In this document: positions 1-11,700 of the stretch, in pieces | Layout of the letters: each line of letters opens with the position of its first letter | How positions within the stretch are numbered: position 1 is the first letter of the stretch | Origin: Pseudomonas lini | GTDB taxonomy: Bacteria > Pseudomonadota > Gammaproteobacteria > Pseudomonadales > Pseudomonadaceae | Length of the DNA: 64,000 nt | NCBI RefSeq assembly: GCF_964063345.1 | Contig: NZ_OZ061318.1 | Span: 3,906,001-3,970,000, forward strand | Direction of reading: 5' to 3' | Notes under the pieces: model-generated | The model's database searches: none | Told to the model about the DNA's origin: nothing | Seen by the model: the letters and a program-made list of their open reading frames with translations, nothing else | Position numbers and translations under genes: made by a program

Positions 1-59
1 AAGAATTGTGGGAGGAGCTGGCGAAAAAAGCCGCTTTCGATCCGCGAGAGAATTTCTGA
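1..59 (+). CDS. cbpA: CbpA (DnaJ-like co-chaperone), C-terminal end only
   Basis: An open frame entering from the left edge (codons from base 3) ends at the TGA at 57-59 and reads ELWEELAKKAAFDPRENF. The LW-x-x-L-A ending followed 24 bases later by cbpM fits the C-terminus of the curved-DNA-binding J-domain protein CbpA, which in gamma-proteobacteria is encoded just upstream of its modulator. Only 18 residues are visible, so the call rests mainly on the neighbour. Confidence 0.55.
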   Translation, partial: ELWEELAKKAAFDPRENF

Positions 60-83
60 TTTCGAGATAAGGAGTAGCCAATC

Positions 84-389
84 ATGAGCGACCCCGTGAT
101 CGTTCTACTGGACCTGGCAGAATTCTGTGAGGCGACCGAACTGTCGGACGTGCACGTGATCGAGATCGTCGAACACGGCATCCTCGAACCGCAGGGGTCA
201 AAACCCAAGGATTGGCGTTTCACCGACTATGAACTGGTGCTGGCCAAGCGCGCTGCCAAGCTGCGGCGCGATCTGGAACTGGAATGGGAAGGCGTCGCCC
301 TGGCGCTGGACCTTCTGGAGGAAGTCCAGCAATTGCGGGCCGAAAACCGCATGCTCAAGCAGCGGTTGAGGCGGTTGGTGGTCGAGTAG
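84..389 (+). CDS. cbpM: Chaperone modulator CbpM
   Basis: This 101-residue protein has the size and pattern of CbpM: an N-terminal MerR-like winged-helix part (FCEATELSDVHVIEIVEHGILEP, then W-R-F around residue 44), a middle helix RAAKLRRDLEL, and a C-terminal leucine-rich coiled helix ending QRLRRLVVE. In E. coli CbpM binds the J-domain of CbpA and blocks its co-chaperone and DNA-binding activity in the cytoplasm. An AAGGAG ribosome site lies at 68-73, ahead of the ATG at 84. The gene is 24 bases after the cbpA end, so the two are very probably one operon. Start and family are well supported; the functional statement is by homology. Confidence 0.85.
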   Translation: MSDPVIVLLDLAEFCEATELSDVHVIEIVEHGILEPQGSKPKDWRFTDYELVLAKRAAKLRRDLELEWEGVALALDLLEEVQQLRAENRMLKQRLRRLVVE

Positions 390-424
390 GTGTTCTGAAG
401 TTTTTGAGTCGTCTGTTCTGGCGC

Positions 425-489
425 TATCGCGAGCAGACTCTCCCACATCTGATCGCATTTCCTTGTGGGAGCGAGCCTGCTCGCGAAGA
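425..489. repeat. Degenerate REPIN (paired REP palindromes)
   Basis: Two inverted copies of a degenerate REP sequence (left copy 425-447, right copy 465-489, core GTGGGAGCGAGCCTGCTCGCGA) face each other across a short spacer. The rest of the 390-782 gap holds a T-rich stretch near 719-730 and no convincing gene. It presumably carries the promoter of the next gene. Confidence 0.6.
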
Positions 490-782
490 ACGATAACGGG
501 CCTGCGTGCATACATCTTCCGGGACAACACCACGGGCGCAGGACCTCCTGATTCAGGTGGTCGGCCGTCGGTGTGATCGTTTGATAGTCAGTCAAAATAC
601 TACCGTTCACGAGCAGGATCAGATTCCACGGCGATCAGTGCGGTAATTAATTGTTTTTCAGGTGTTGAAGTTGAATGTGATTCGCTGTTTTCAAACGGCT
701 TATCAGCAGTTATTTGGTCTTTTTTTTTTGCCGTTGTTGAATAAGCTGGAGGCTCTTGTGATCGCATAGGGATATTTGCGAA

Positions 783-3700
783 ATGAAAGAGTTGGCAGAG
801 GGAACTGTATTGGAGACATCTTCAGTTGCGTTTCACGGTGGCGAGAATGTTTATCTGGACTACCTCGCGGGAAAGATGCCGGAGCTGATAAATAAAGTAC
901 CGGCCTACAGGCTTGAATCATTAGTCAATCAACAACGGGACGTTCCCGAGTGGTATGGCAATGCACGCCCCATGGATCGACAGTATTTGAGAGCGCTTAT
1001 CAACGAACGCTGGCGATTGCAGGGGCCTCTGGAAAAGACGCTGGAAGGCTTGCAAAAAGACATCAAGGCGTTCGCGCAGCCGTTGCTTGTCAAGGCACTG
1101 AAAGATCAACTGAATATAGAGCTGGACGTTAATACGACGTTATTGCGTACGTATATTCCCGCGACATTGACATTCGGTATCGATACCAATGCCAGTCGAA
1201 TGAGGCAGTGCAGTTTGCTGGAGGCTGCCCTGCACAACTTTGCGGAGCCTGAAACGCAGGCGGGAGCTTTGCGCGACGGCTCCGGTATTTTCATCAGGGA
1301 TGCCGAGGGGGAGTTGCAACGTCAGGCGTTGACAGTCGAGCAGTTTGCCTCTTTGTGCAGAGGGCTGGATATTGGCGGACAGTATCAAACGCACATTGCC
1401 GTATTACTGAAACCTGCAACTGTTGATGCCAGGGCGACGCTTGAACAGCACTCCATTGCCTGCGAAAAAGCGGCTTTCAACGAAGCAGCGCTCATTGCGT
1501 ATTTGAAACGCGATATTTCTCCCGGTTCCTACGGGAAGTTGCAGGCGCTGCGCGATAGTAATAGCGACGTTATGTTGGGCGGGCGGCCGATGCAATGTCA
1601 TCGCTTGTCACTCATGGGGTTCAAACTCACTGGCATTGTATTGTTCAGCGCGGTAGCGGCCCCTTCGCTGATTAAAAGAACTTACGAGCAACTGGTTCCG
1701 GCCCATCAACGGCTGATGCTGGAGTGGTCACAGCACCTGTCGATATTACCCGGCCAGGAGTTTGAGCAGTTCAAGTTACTCAAGGCATTTTTTGCCAATG
1801 GCCCAAGCGGTGTGGCCGATGAGATGTTCCGCCAGAACGATATCCATAAACAAAGTCGTCTGGACGGTACATTGATCGTCTATGTTCCCGACGACCCTGA
1901 ACACCCGCTCAAGGAGTATGCGTCGTTCACCGATTTCATGAAGGAACTGATCAGCCGGTTACGTTCACCGGACTATCAACGGTTTTTCAGCCGATTCGTG
2001 GCGCAAAAAGACAAGGGCCTGTTCTTCGCGCGAGTCAACGAGCGCTTCACCACCTTTACCTGGCATCAGCGCGAGCCGCTGGACATGGGGCCCTGGTGGA
2101 GGGAGACCGCCACTGAGAACCCCGATGCAGAGCCGATTACTAACGCCGTCCAAGGCGATCTTTGGCGGCATGTTTCGGTCTGGCGCAGAGAGAAAGCCAT
2201 CGCCGACGCGCGCCACATTGCCGTGCCCACCGATGATGAAGATGCGGCTACTCGCTGGGCGCGGCTGACCAGCTACCTGAGCATCGGCTGGAACGTGTTC
2301 AATTTTGGTGCCCTGTTGGTGCCAGGGCTGGGCGAAGCCATGTTGGGCATCATGGTCGGGCAAATGCTGCTGGAAACCATGGAGGGGATTGAAGACTGGA
2401 GCAAAGGGGACCGGGATGAGGCATCGGCTCTGCTCGTCGGTGTGATGATCAATGCGGCCCAACTGGCGCTCATGATGGCCGGGCATGTTTTACCGGCGGG
2501 CAGGCCGACGCCGGTCAAAGCGTCGACTTTTGTCGACCAGTTGAAAAAAATCGAACTCCCCGATGGTTCAATCCGTCTGTGGAACCCTGACCTGCAGCCC
2601 TATGAGCACGCGGTTTCCCTGCCCAGGAATTCAGTGCCGAATGCACGAGGCCTTCATCGACACAACGGGCAGGACTTTCTACCGCTTGAGGGGAAGCATT
2701 TTGCGGTCGCCGACGATCTACAGACCGGTCAACCCCGGCTCCGGCATCCGAATCGTTCGACGGCCTATCAGCCAAAGCTTGAGCATAACGGTGTCGGTGC
2801 CTGGCAAACCGAACTCGACCGTCCCGTCGAGTGGGACAAGACTGCCCTCATGCGGCGTCTGGGACCGATGGTTGATGGCTTTGATGACGCGACACTGGAA
2901 CACATCCGCATTGCCAGTGGCGTCGAAGAAAACGTACTGCGCTGGTTGCAGGTTGAAAACACAGCACCTCCGGCATTACTCGTCGACACGACAAGACGGT
3001 TCCAGGCATGGGCTGAAACCGAAAAGCAGCCGGGCGCATTGACCTATCTGCAACGAAAGACTCGTTTCGATACGCTCTACAACGCGCATCAATTTTCAGG
3101 CAATGCCGATGTGTTGGTAATACAGGACGCCTTTTCGCATTGTCCGGCCAACCTTGCCGAGGAGTTGCTGGCCGCTGCCGGGCCTGAAGACCTGCGCGTG
3201 GTTGCAGAGCAAAAACGCCTTCCCTTGAAGCTCAAGGAGCAGGTCCGTGCAGCCTTGCTGGAGGTGCGCACGACGCGTGCCTATGAAGGGCTTTTCCTTG
3301 AGCTGCTGGAAAATGCGGATACCGAAAGACTGGCGCTGCACACCCTGGAAACACTGCCGAACTGGTCGAGCGAGGTACGTATCGAAGTCCGTGAGCATTC
3401 GTTCTCTGGTCCCCTGCGGGACAGCATTGGCCCGCAAGACGCCAGTGTACAAAAGGTGTTGGTCAGTAACGACGGTTACTATGAAGCGCGGGACGCTGAC
3501 GATCAGCATTTGCAGGGTGCCGACAGCCTGTTTGCTTCGGTGCTGCATGCGCTGCCCGATGCACAGCGCACGGCGTTGGGTTATGACATCTATCAAGCAG
3601 ACGCGCTCAGGCAGGCCGTTCAGCGGGCGCCTTTGGCCCGAGACAGATTGCGGCCGATGCTGGCGGATAATCCGATCCGCAAGCCGTTCTATGATCCTGA

Positions 3701-5738
3701 GACGATGAAGCTGCGCGGCGGCATGCCCGGCGCTTCTCAAGGCGTTCAACGACTCACCGCGCGACTGACTCCGCAGGAGCGGGTCAGGAGCGTGCGTCCC
3801 GGCTGGACAGACGCCGAGGCGCAGGCCTATCTGGCTGGCGGTGGCCGTGAAGGCAATCCGGAACAACGAGCGAGCGAGCTTGAGGCGCAGTTCAATCGAC
3901 TCAACGCCAACTTCCAGCGCTGGCTGAGTGCGCCAACCAACAGCTTCAGGTACAGCGCGGCAGGAAGGGCCGAATGGGAGTCAAGAAACGCGCTGTATAA
4001 AGCGATCAGGCAATGCTGGCAGCAAACCGGGCCAAGGGATGTGGATGCCTTCGGCAATGTGCACGGAATAAAGCTGGACCTGAGCGATATGCCACTGGGC
4101 AGGCATTTGGGGACGATGCCTGCCCTGGAGGGTAATTTCGGGCATGTCACCCACCTGAATCTGCTGAACACCGGGTTGGCCGATGTTCAGGTGTCGCTGC
4201 TCGATCACTTCCCCAGGCTTCGCCACCTGAACCTCAATGGCAACCCGCTCACACGATTTCCTCGCGCGGTGGGCCGGATGCGCGGGCTGACGGAGTTGAA
4301 TATGCGTGGCAACCGAATAGTGCTGGACGCGCTGTCGGTGGCCGATCTGGGCGGGCTTGTGCGGCTGGAAAGCCTGGACCTGATGGGCAATCCCTTGGGG
4401 CACATCCCCGATATTGGGCGCATGCCCATGCTGCATACGCTCCTGTTGACCGACACGGGTATTCCCACCTGGCCGGACGGATTGTTTTCACTGCCCAGGT
4501 TCCGGCATTTTTATCTGGATATTCAATACAACCGGATCCTCCAGATCCCTTCGGTCACGCGTGGCACTGCCGACGCGGAACTGTTGGCGCGCACGGTGTT
4601 GAACCGCGATCCGCAGTGGCTGCCGGAGGCCAATCTACAGACGTTGCGCGAATACATTCAGTCCGTCGGTATGGACCCGGATCGACCTTATCCACCCCGT
4701 GGCGTGCGCGATAGCCTCGATTGGGAGCAAGGCCTGACTCGACCTGAGTGGGTGGCCCGGCAGGAGGTGTGGAATGAGGTTGAGGATGAGCACGGTTCAG
4801 TGCCGTTTTTCAATGAGATCCGCAAGCTGACCGAGTCGTATCACTTCAAACACGACATGGCCTTTCGAACGGACATGACCGCCAAAGTCTGGCGCATGCT
4901 CGACGCTATGGCCAAGAACACCGCCCTGCGCGAAAAGCTGTTCACGATGTCCACGGCGCCTACGCAGTGTGTCGATGGCGGGGCTCAACTGTTCAATGCC
5001 ATGGGGGTGGAAGTACTGATTCACGAAGCCTATGAATTGGCGAGTCCGAATCTGGTTGAAGCAGAGCTGGTGCTACTGGCGCAGGGGAAATCCCGTCTGG
5101 ATGAGTTGAGCAAAATCGCCCACAAGGTTATTGGTGAACGAACGGGCCAGGGCGAACAGTTCAGGCGCGTCAATGCAACAGGTGAAGTCACCGGCACCAT
5201 AGATGAAGTCGAGGTGCATCTGGCGTACATGACGGACTTGGCCGACCGGCTGGAACTGCCTTGGCAGTCTCGAAAAATGCAGTTCAGAACAATCGCCGCT
5301 GTCACCCCACAGATGATCGAAGCGGCCTGCCAGCGCGTGCTGGATCTGGAGGCCGGGGAACTGCTGCGTGACTCGATCAGCGAACAGCCGTTCTGGGCTT
5401 CTTATACCCAGGGCTCTAATCGTCGTGCATTCAAGGTCATCAGGCGCCGGATCGATGCGACGACAGATTTTTATATGGCGCTGGAGAAACGGGCGACCGA
5501 GTCTCTTTCCATGGAGGAAAAGGCGCAATTGAAAGAAGAGATCCGGGTACTCGCCGCCGAGCTTGGCAAACCGGAAAGCGAATTCGCGCCCGGACGCGTC
5601 ATGACCGCCGATGAATATGAAAGTGAAATGGGTCAACTCAATACCGAGATGCTGACATTGCTCAAGACCCTGACCCGACAAGCAATGGATCGGGCGAAAC
5701 TGCAGCGGGTCGAAATGCCCCTCACCCTGAAAAACTGA
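783..5738 (+). CDS. Giant LRR-NEL protein: putative secreted E3 ubiquitin ligase toxin with N-terminal DUF6543-type region
   Basis: 1651 residues. The first ~1000 residues match the region found in many Pseudomonas proteins annotated DUF6543/dermonecrotic-toxin-like (FAQPLLVKALKDQ near residue 97). A hydrophobic stretch lies at ~504-534 (GALLVPGLGEAMLGIMVGQ) and a second at ~545-568. Residues ~1121-1256 carry leucine-rich repeats (L-x-x-L-N-L-x-x-N-P). The C-terminal ~340 residues look like a NEL (novel E3 ligase) domain of the IpaH/SspH/SlrP class. The family C-x-D motif is present as C1396-V-D1398 in QCVDGGAQLF, followed by EVHLAYMTDLADRLELPWQ, typical of the NEL helical bundle. In that family the cysteine takes ubiquitin from a host E2. 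Classical NEL effectors are 550-800 aa, so this one is far larger. There is no signal peptide and no secretion-system gene nearby. Host target and export route are unknown. Confidence 0.8.
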   Translation: MKELAEGTVLETSSVAFHGGENVYLDYLAGKMPELINKVPAYRLESLVNQQRDVPEWYGNARPMDRQYLRALINERWRLQGPLEKTLEGLQKDIKAFAQPLLVKALKDQLNIELDVNTTLLRTYIPATLTFGIDTNASRMRQCSLLEAALHNFAEPETQAGALRDGSGIFIRDAEGELQRQALTVEQFASLCRGLDIGGQYQTHIAVLLKPATVDARATLEQHSIACEKAAFNEAALIAYLKRDISPGSYGKLQALRDSNSDVMLGGRPMQCHRLSLMGFKLTGIVLFSAVAAPSLIKRTYEQLVPAHQRLMLEWSQHLSILPGQEFEQFKLLKAFFANGPSGVADEMFRQNDIHKQSRLDGTLIVYVPDDPEHPLKEYASFTDFMKELISRLRSPDYQRFFSRFVAQKDKGLFFARVNERFTTFTWHQREPLDMGPWWRETATENPDAEPITNAVQGDLWRHVSVWRREKAIADARHIAVPTDDEDAATRWARLTSYLSIGWNVFNFGALLVPGLGEAMLGIMVGQMLLETMEGIEDWSKGDRDEASALLVGVMINAAQLALMMAGHVLPAGRPTPVKASTFVDQLKKIELPDGSIRLWNPDLQPYEHAVSLPRNSVPNARGLHRHNGQDFLPLEGKHFAVADDLQTGQPRLRHPNRSTAYQPKLEHNGVGAWQTELDRPVEWDKTALMRRLGPMVDGFDDATLEHIRIASGVEENVLRWLQVENTAPPALLVDTTRRFQAWAETEKQPGALTYLQRKTRFDTLYNAHQFSGNADVLVIQDAFSHCPANLAEELLAAAGPEDLRVVAEQKRLPLKLKEQVRAALLEVRTTRAYEGLFLELLENADTERLALHTLETLPNWSSEVRIEVREHSFSGPLRDSIGPQDASVQKVLVSNDGYYEARDADDQHLQGADSLFASVLHALPDAQRTALGYDIYQADALRQAVQRAPLARDRLRPMLADNPIRKPFYDPETMKLRGGMPGASQGVQRLTARLTPQERVRSVRPGWTDAEAQAYLAGGGREGNPEQRASELEAQFNRLNANFQRWLSAPTNSFRYSAAGRAEWESRNALYKAIRQCWQQTGPRDVDAFGNVHGIKLDLSDMPLGRHLGTMPALEGNFGHVTHLNLLNTGLADVQVSLLDHFPRLRHLNLNGNPLTRFPRAVGRMRGLTELNMRGNRIVLDALSVADLGGLVRLESLDLMGNPLGHIPDIGRMPMLHTLLLTDTGIPTWPDGLFSLPRFRHFYLDIQYNRILQIPSVTRGTADAELLARTVLNRDPQWLPEANLQTLREYIQSVGMDPDRPYPPRGVRDSLDWEQGLTRPEWVARQEVWNEVEDEHGSVPFFNEIRKLTESYHFKHDMAFRTDMTAKVWRMLDAMAKNTALREKLFTMSTAPTQCVDGGAQLFNAMGVEVLIHEAYELASPNLVEAELVLLAQGKSRLDELSKIAHKVIGERTGQGEQFRRVNATGEVTGTIDEVEVHLAYMTDLADRLELPWQSRKMQFRTIAAVTPQMIEAACQRVLDLEAGELLRDSISEQPFWASYTQGSNRRAFKVIRRRIDATTDFYMALEKRATESLSMEEKAQLKEEIRVLAAELGKPESEFAPGRVMTADEYESEMGQLNTEMLTLLKTLTRQAMDRAKLQRVEMPLTLKN

Positions 5739-5758
5739 ATTGACCTGGAGGTCGATTA

Positions 5759-5787
5759 CGGCACGAAAACCGACGGTTTTCGTGCCG
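5759..5787 (+). promoter_or_regulatory. Perfect 13-bp hairpin between the two NEL genes
   Basis: Bases 5759-5771 and 5775-5787 are perfect reverse complements separated by a GAC loop. There is no T-run after the stem, so it is not a canonical terminator. Lying 20 bases after the first stop and just ahead of the second gene's ribosome site, it may limit read-through, protect an mRNA end, or affect translation of the second gene. Confidence 0.6.
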
Positions 5788-5797
5788 GCCTATTACC

Positions 5798-8700
5798 TTG
5801 TACATAAGGATATGTACCTTGCGAAACAAACACGAAAGCAACGAAAAAAAAGCAGTGCAACCACCCGCCGCCGAGCAACAAAGTGCCCACGCCGAATTCA
5901 TCGCGCACTCCATTCCGGCCTGGCTGGTGAGTGCTTCACCCGAACGGCGAGAGGTGCTGAAAAATGCTCTGCTCATGCTTCCCGACTGGTATCTGGCGGC
6001 ATCGCAGGCACAGCGTCAGGCCTTGAACGCGAGTTTTGTGGCGAGTGTGACGTCGCAGAACCTGCTGGATAAAACCCTGTCGCGCTTGCAGGACATAGAT
6101 ACTTTTGCGCAGCCGTTACTGGTCAAGGCGCTCAAGGATCAGTTCGCCGTGGAACTGGATGTCACTAAAACCTTTCTGCAGCTGAAAAAGCCGCTGGAAA
6201 TGAGCATTTTAGAAGTAGAGGTCGGCACCTTCGAGGTGTTGAAATTGCCGCTGCTGCAAGCCGCGTTGCACAACTTCGAAGAGCAAGAGTGTGCTCCTGC
6301 GCACTTTCATTCTTCTTCAGGCTTTGTTATCGAATCGTCCTCCGGCCAATTCAGCCAGGTGACCACTGCCTTGACGGTGGAACAGTTCCTGAAACTGTGT
6401 CGGGAGCTGGACATCGGTGCGCAGTATCAGGCTTACCTGAAAGACTTTGTGCAACCTTCCAATCCCGTGGCCGAAGCCGTGCTGCGCAAACGATTTGTGA
6501 ACAGTCAGAAGGATGCGATGCGCGCGGCTGCCGAACTCGCCTTGCTGAAGAAGGACATTGAGCCCAAGGATTATTCGATGATCCTTTCGGTCATCGCTGG
6601 AGAACTCAACCCCACAATCGACAACACACCGGTGTGGATCTGCAACCTGGTGTTGATGAAGAAGAGAATGACCGGCTGCGTACTTTTCCATATTTGCGAA
6701 AAGTACCGCTACTCCGATGACGTCCTTCTCTACGTTCCCCACGACCCGGAGCACCCGTTAAAACGCTACAAGGGTCGGGAAATGGAGGCGACCTTGAAGC
6801 GTCTGCTCATGGCTGCTGACGCCTCGCAATCGGCCAACGGAGGCCCGACGGCGTATCAACGCTTTTTCAGCCAATTTGTCGCCTATGCAGATCGTCCGTA
6901 TTACTTTAGCCAGTTCACCCGCAAAGCAGCGGATTCCCCGCCAGACTCATTAGCGCCATTTCGCTCTCCCTTTTGGAAAGCGATTGAAGTGCTCCCTCCG
7001 TTTCTTTCGACCTTCTATCAGCTTAACGAGCTGCCTCCCGAATCACCGTCCCGACAGGAACCGGTCGACGAGCTTTATCTCCCGATAAAGGGCTACCGGC
7101 AGCATGGTCTCTGGGGGCCGAACGTCGATCCCTGGGCGGATCTCTATGAGCAGAGTCTTCAAAAAATCCTGGCGGATGCCCGCAGTCACGCGGTGCCCAC
7201 GGTCGACGTCGATGCCCGGGTCCGCGCGGAAAAAATCGCCCATTTGCTGGAGGTCGGCATGTTGGTATTGAACATCACCTCGATGTTTGTGCCCGTGCTG
7301 GGTGAAGTGATGATCGGGGTGATGGCCGGCCAGATCCTGTACGAGACATTCGAAGGGGCGATTGAGTGGAGCGAGGGTGATCGACGGGCAGCCTGGGTTC
7401 ACCTCACCGATGTGGCGGAAAACCTCGCACTGATTGCCGTACTGCACGGGGCGGGCAAGGGCTTTGGCAAGCTGGCAGCGGTGAAGCCCGAACCCTTGGT
7501 CGAGGGATTGAAACCGGTCACGTTGCCCACGGGGCAACAACGGCTGTGGAAGCCGGACCTTGGTCCTTACAAGGCTCCCATTACGTTACCGGCGGACTCC
7601 AAGCCTGACGGATTGGGTCTGCACTCGGTCAACGGCCAGGACATTTTACCGCTCGATGAGGCGCGTTTTGTGGTCAAGCAAGACTCCGCCAACGGTGAAT
7701 ATTGCATCCAGCACCCGCGCCGGCCTGAGGCCTACTCACCGCGCCTGGAGCATAACAGTGCCGGCGCGTGGAGCTACGAAGGTGAAGAACCCCTGAGCTG
7801 GGACGGGCCGATGCTGATGCGGCGGCTGGGCTATCGCGCACAGGCCTTCACGGATGCGCAACTGGAGCAGGTGCGCGTCGCCAGTGGCATCGAGCAAGAT
7901 CAACTGCGTCGCCTGCATGTCGAACAACAACAACCAGGCGCGCAGATGTCCGACACCCTCACGCGTTTTCGAATCGACCGGGACATCGAAACCTTCAGGG
8001 ACCAGATCGGTAGCGATGACCCTGAGGTCTACGCCAGGGCTGATCTGCGCCTGCAATTCAGACTCATGCGAAGTCAGGAACTGTTGCCCGCTACACCCCC
8101 GATCAAAGTCCTGGACAGCCAGGCAAAAACGATCTGGGAAGACCCGGTAACAGGTGCCGCATCCTCACGCCGACTGACTGTCGTCGTGAGTGATCGCGAC
8201 GCCGCGAACGGCACGGTGCTGAGGTCGCTGCTGGACCTGTTCAAGGCGCAACAGGTCGGTATCGAGAATGTTCCGGGAACAGCGGACATGACACTGGAAC
8301 AACGCGCCGCTTCACTGCGCAAGGAAATCGCCCGCGCCGCGCAGAACAGGCAATATTCACTGTTCGAGTCCCTGTATCGAGAACAGGATGCCAATGGTCA
8401 AGTCTCCTTGGCGCGAATCAAGGTGTTTTTCCCGCAGCTGCCCAGCGTCGTTGTGCAAGAGATACTGCAAGGCGCAACTCAGGCAGAACGGCTGGCGATG
8501 GACAAACCCGGGCCCTTGCCTCAACGCATTTACGAGCAGGCCGAACAGGCCCGGCAGGAGCTGCGTGTGGCTCACGCCTATGAAGGGTTGTATATCGAGT
8601 CCACCTCGTCCGGCGTCGACAGCGAGCGGTTGGTCCTGCGCAGTCTTGAAACGCTACCAGGCTGGCCGACGGACGTGCGTCTCGAGCTGCGCGAGTATGG

Positions 8701-11700
8701 CGCGCAAGGGAAGTTGCTGGATGCGATCGGTCCTGCGCAGAATCCGGTCCGTGCGGTGCTGGTGGTGGATGCGAACACCCGGTTCGCTCAATCGACTTCT
8801 GCAAATCTCTACTCGTCTGTATTGCAGGCCCTGACGGCAGAGGAGCGCCAGGCATTGGGCTTCACGCTGCAAGAGGCCGGGCGATTGAAAATGACGGTAC
8901 AACAGACACCGTTGCCGCGAGATCAATTGAGGGCGGTACTTCAGAAACACCGCGTGCTCAAGCCAAGCGTCGAGCCAGGCATGAAACTGCTCGGCGGCAT
9001 TGGCCCGTTGCCCTTGGGGCAACAGGTCGCGAGTTTTTTCCGAACGCCGCGCGCACGGACGCTCAAGCTGTATCCGGACTTCAGCGAGCCCGAGGTCGAG
9101 TCCTTCCTGCGCTCATTGGGCGAAGACGTTCGGGGTGGCCTGACTCGACGTGAAGCCGAATTCGCGACCCTCAAGAATGAGTTGGATACCTGGGTTCAAT
9201 CCCGTGTCACCGCAGAAAGCAGCCCCGCGGTAGCAGGACGAATCCCGGGCGGGCGTGAGCGACAGATCGCCCGCAGCCTCAAACGTAGCTGGCGTCGGCA
9301 AAGCGGCTCGACACTGAGCATCGACTCGACCGTTGAGCTGCCGCCATTGAGTGCCCGATTCGAGCATGTCGAGGCACTCGCGCTGACCGGCACCGGCGTA
9401 CGCAACCTCAATGCGTTTCTCAAGGGGTTCAGCGATCTCAAGACATTGAGACTGGAGGGCATGTCCCGGCTCAACGAATTGCCTGAGGCTGTCGGTGAAA
9501 TGCAAGGTTTGACTCACTTGAGCCTCAGGGGCAGCCGGGTTCGATGGAATGAACACACGGCTGCGGTGCTCGGGAAATCAAGTGCGCTCGAGACGCTCGA
9601 CTTGTTGAAAAACCCGGTGGGTATCGCGCCTGATTTCAGCACCATGACTCAACTGAAGAATATCAATCTCAGCGGCACGGGCATCGACCAATGGCCCTTG
9701 GGCACGGGGAATCTGCCCGACTTGCAAGTGCTGGACTTACGTGAGAACGAACTGACCGAAGTGCCCCAAGAGATGCTCTCTACGGCAGAAGATCATCTTG
9801 AGGCAAACGCCAGGGTGAATCGGGTCACGCTGCTTGAAGGCAACCCGTTTACTCGCCACAGCTGGCAGCAACTCAAGGACTATCGGGATCGTCTGCAAGC
9901 GCTCAAGCCTGAACTCCTGGACGGAAGCCTACCGGATGCCTTCAAGGTTCAGGACACAATGAGCGCCAGGGTTCGTCAGCTGTACCCCGGCTTCGACGAA
10001 TTCGAGGTTGAGGCGTTTCTGCAAACCCACGGGCTCGCGGCTGAGACTGAGCTGGCTCGTCTTGAGCGCGAGTATGAAACGCTGAATCAGCAGCTGTCAG
10101 CCTGGGCGTTTTCCGGGGGCGGCGCACGTTCGCGCTACATTCGGGCGGGGCAGATGGCCGCCGGTCTGTCCGACCGGGCAGAGCGCTACACCGCCGCTGA
10201 CCGCATTCGTGAGTGCTGGAGGCGGCAATCCCCGCAAAGGAATGCGGTCGACGGCAGCCCGATCGGTTTTGAACTCGACTTGAGTGGCCAGACGCTCGAC
10301 AGCGTGCCGGACCTTGAGGCCGATTTCAGTCATGTGGGTTCGCTCAAACTCAGTGGCATGGGCCTGAGCGTTTCGCCAGAGGGGTTTCTTGCGCATTTCA
10401 AAGGCGTGCGCTGGCTGGATCTGTCGAACAACCAGCTGACGGCGATACCACCGGCGCTGGACGACATGCACGGGCTGACGCGTTTGTTTTTGCAGCGCAA
10501 CCGCATTCACCTGACGCCGGAAACGGCGGGGATTCTTTCACGACGGACAACCCTCAGGGCGATGAACCTGGCGCAAAACCCTTTGGGCATGACGCCGGAC
10601 TTCACTCAAATAACGGATATGCGCTCGCTGAACCTGAATTCGATCGACATTGAGACGTGGCCGGTGGGACTGGGTGCACAGCCTTTGCTGGATGTCATCG
10701 ATTTGAGAAACAACCGAATCACTACGATTCCGGATTCAGTGATCGACCCTTCTGCCGAACGGCTGGAACAGGTGGCGCACCTCAATAACTTTACTCACAT
10801 CGGTGGCAACCCGCTGTCCGAGGTCGCCCAGCAACAGCTGCGCGATTATTGGAGCCGGCTCGAGCGCGAGCGTCTTGATTTGTGGGGCGTCAGGCGACCG
10901 GGTGTCTTCGAGTATCAAGCCTCAGCCGAGCGCGCGAGAGTGGGGGGGCAGGAACTGGCCGCGCTTCAGCGTTGGCTCAAAGACCTGCCCACTGAGCAGG
11001 TTCCGGCCAGGCAGGCGCAATGGCAATCACTATCGGCACAGCAGGGCTCTCAAGGATTTTTCCAGGTGCTCGGCAAACTCGAGAATGCCGGCGCCGGCCA
11101 TGCTGACCTTCAGCTACGCGTATGGGAAGTCGTCGATACCATCACCGAGGTCAACCCCGAGTCCATGGCACTGCGACAGGAGATGTTCGAGTGGGCCGGC
11201 AGGCCGGCCTGTTGTGATCGTGCCGCGTTGTCATTCAGTAACCTGGAAATCATGGCGATGGTGTACAGAGCGCGGACGCTGGCCATGGACGGCGAACAAA
11301 GTGCTGCCCTGTTGAAACTGTCCAGAGGTTTGTTCCGGCTGGACGAGGTCGAGAAAATCGCCTTGGCCGATATCGAACAACGCACCACGGCGATCAATAA
11401 CACGCCGGGCTTGTCGGCGGCCCTCAAGACACAGCAGATCCGGTTTCTGGAAGAGGTCGAGATCAAACTGGCCTACCGCTACGGGCTCAAGGACCGGCTC
11501 GGATTGCCGGGCCAACCGCGGCAAGTTCGCTTCGCACACATGGGCAAAGTCACCCCCGCGATGCTTGATCTGGCCTATTCCAAGGTGTTGGCACTGGACG
11601 ATTCGCCTGAAGAATTTCAGGCGCTGGTGGCGAAAGATTTCTGGAAAGACTTCGTGACCAATAAGTACCGGCCACAATTTGAAGCGCAGCGCGAACCCTA

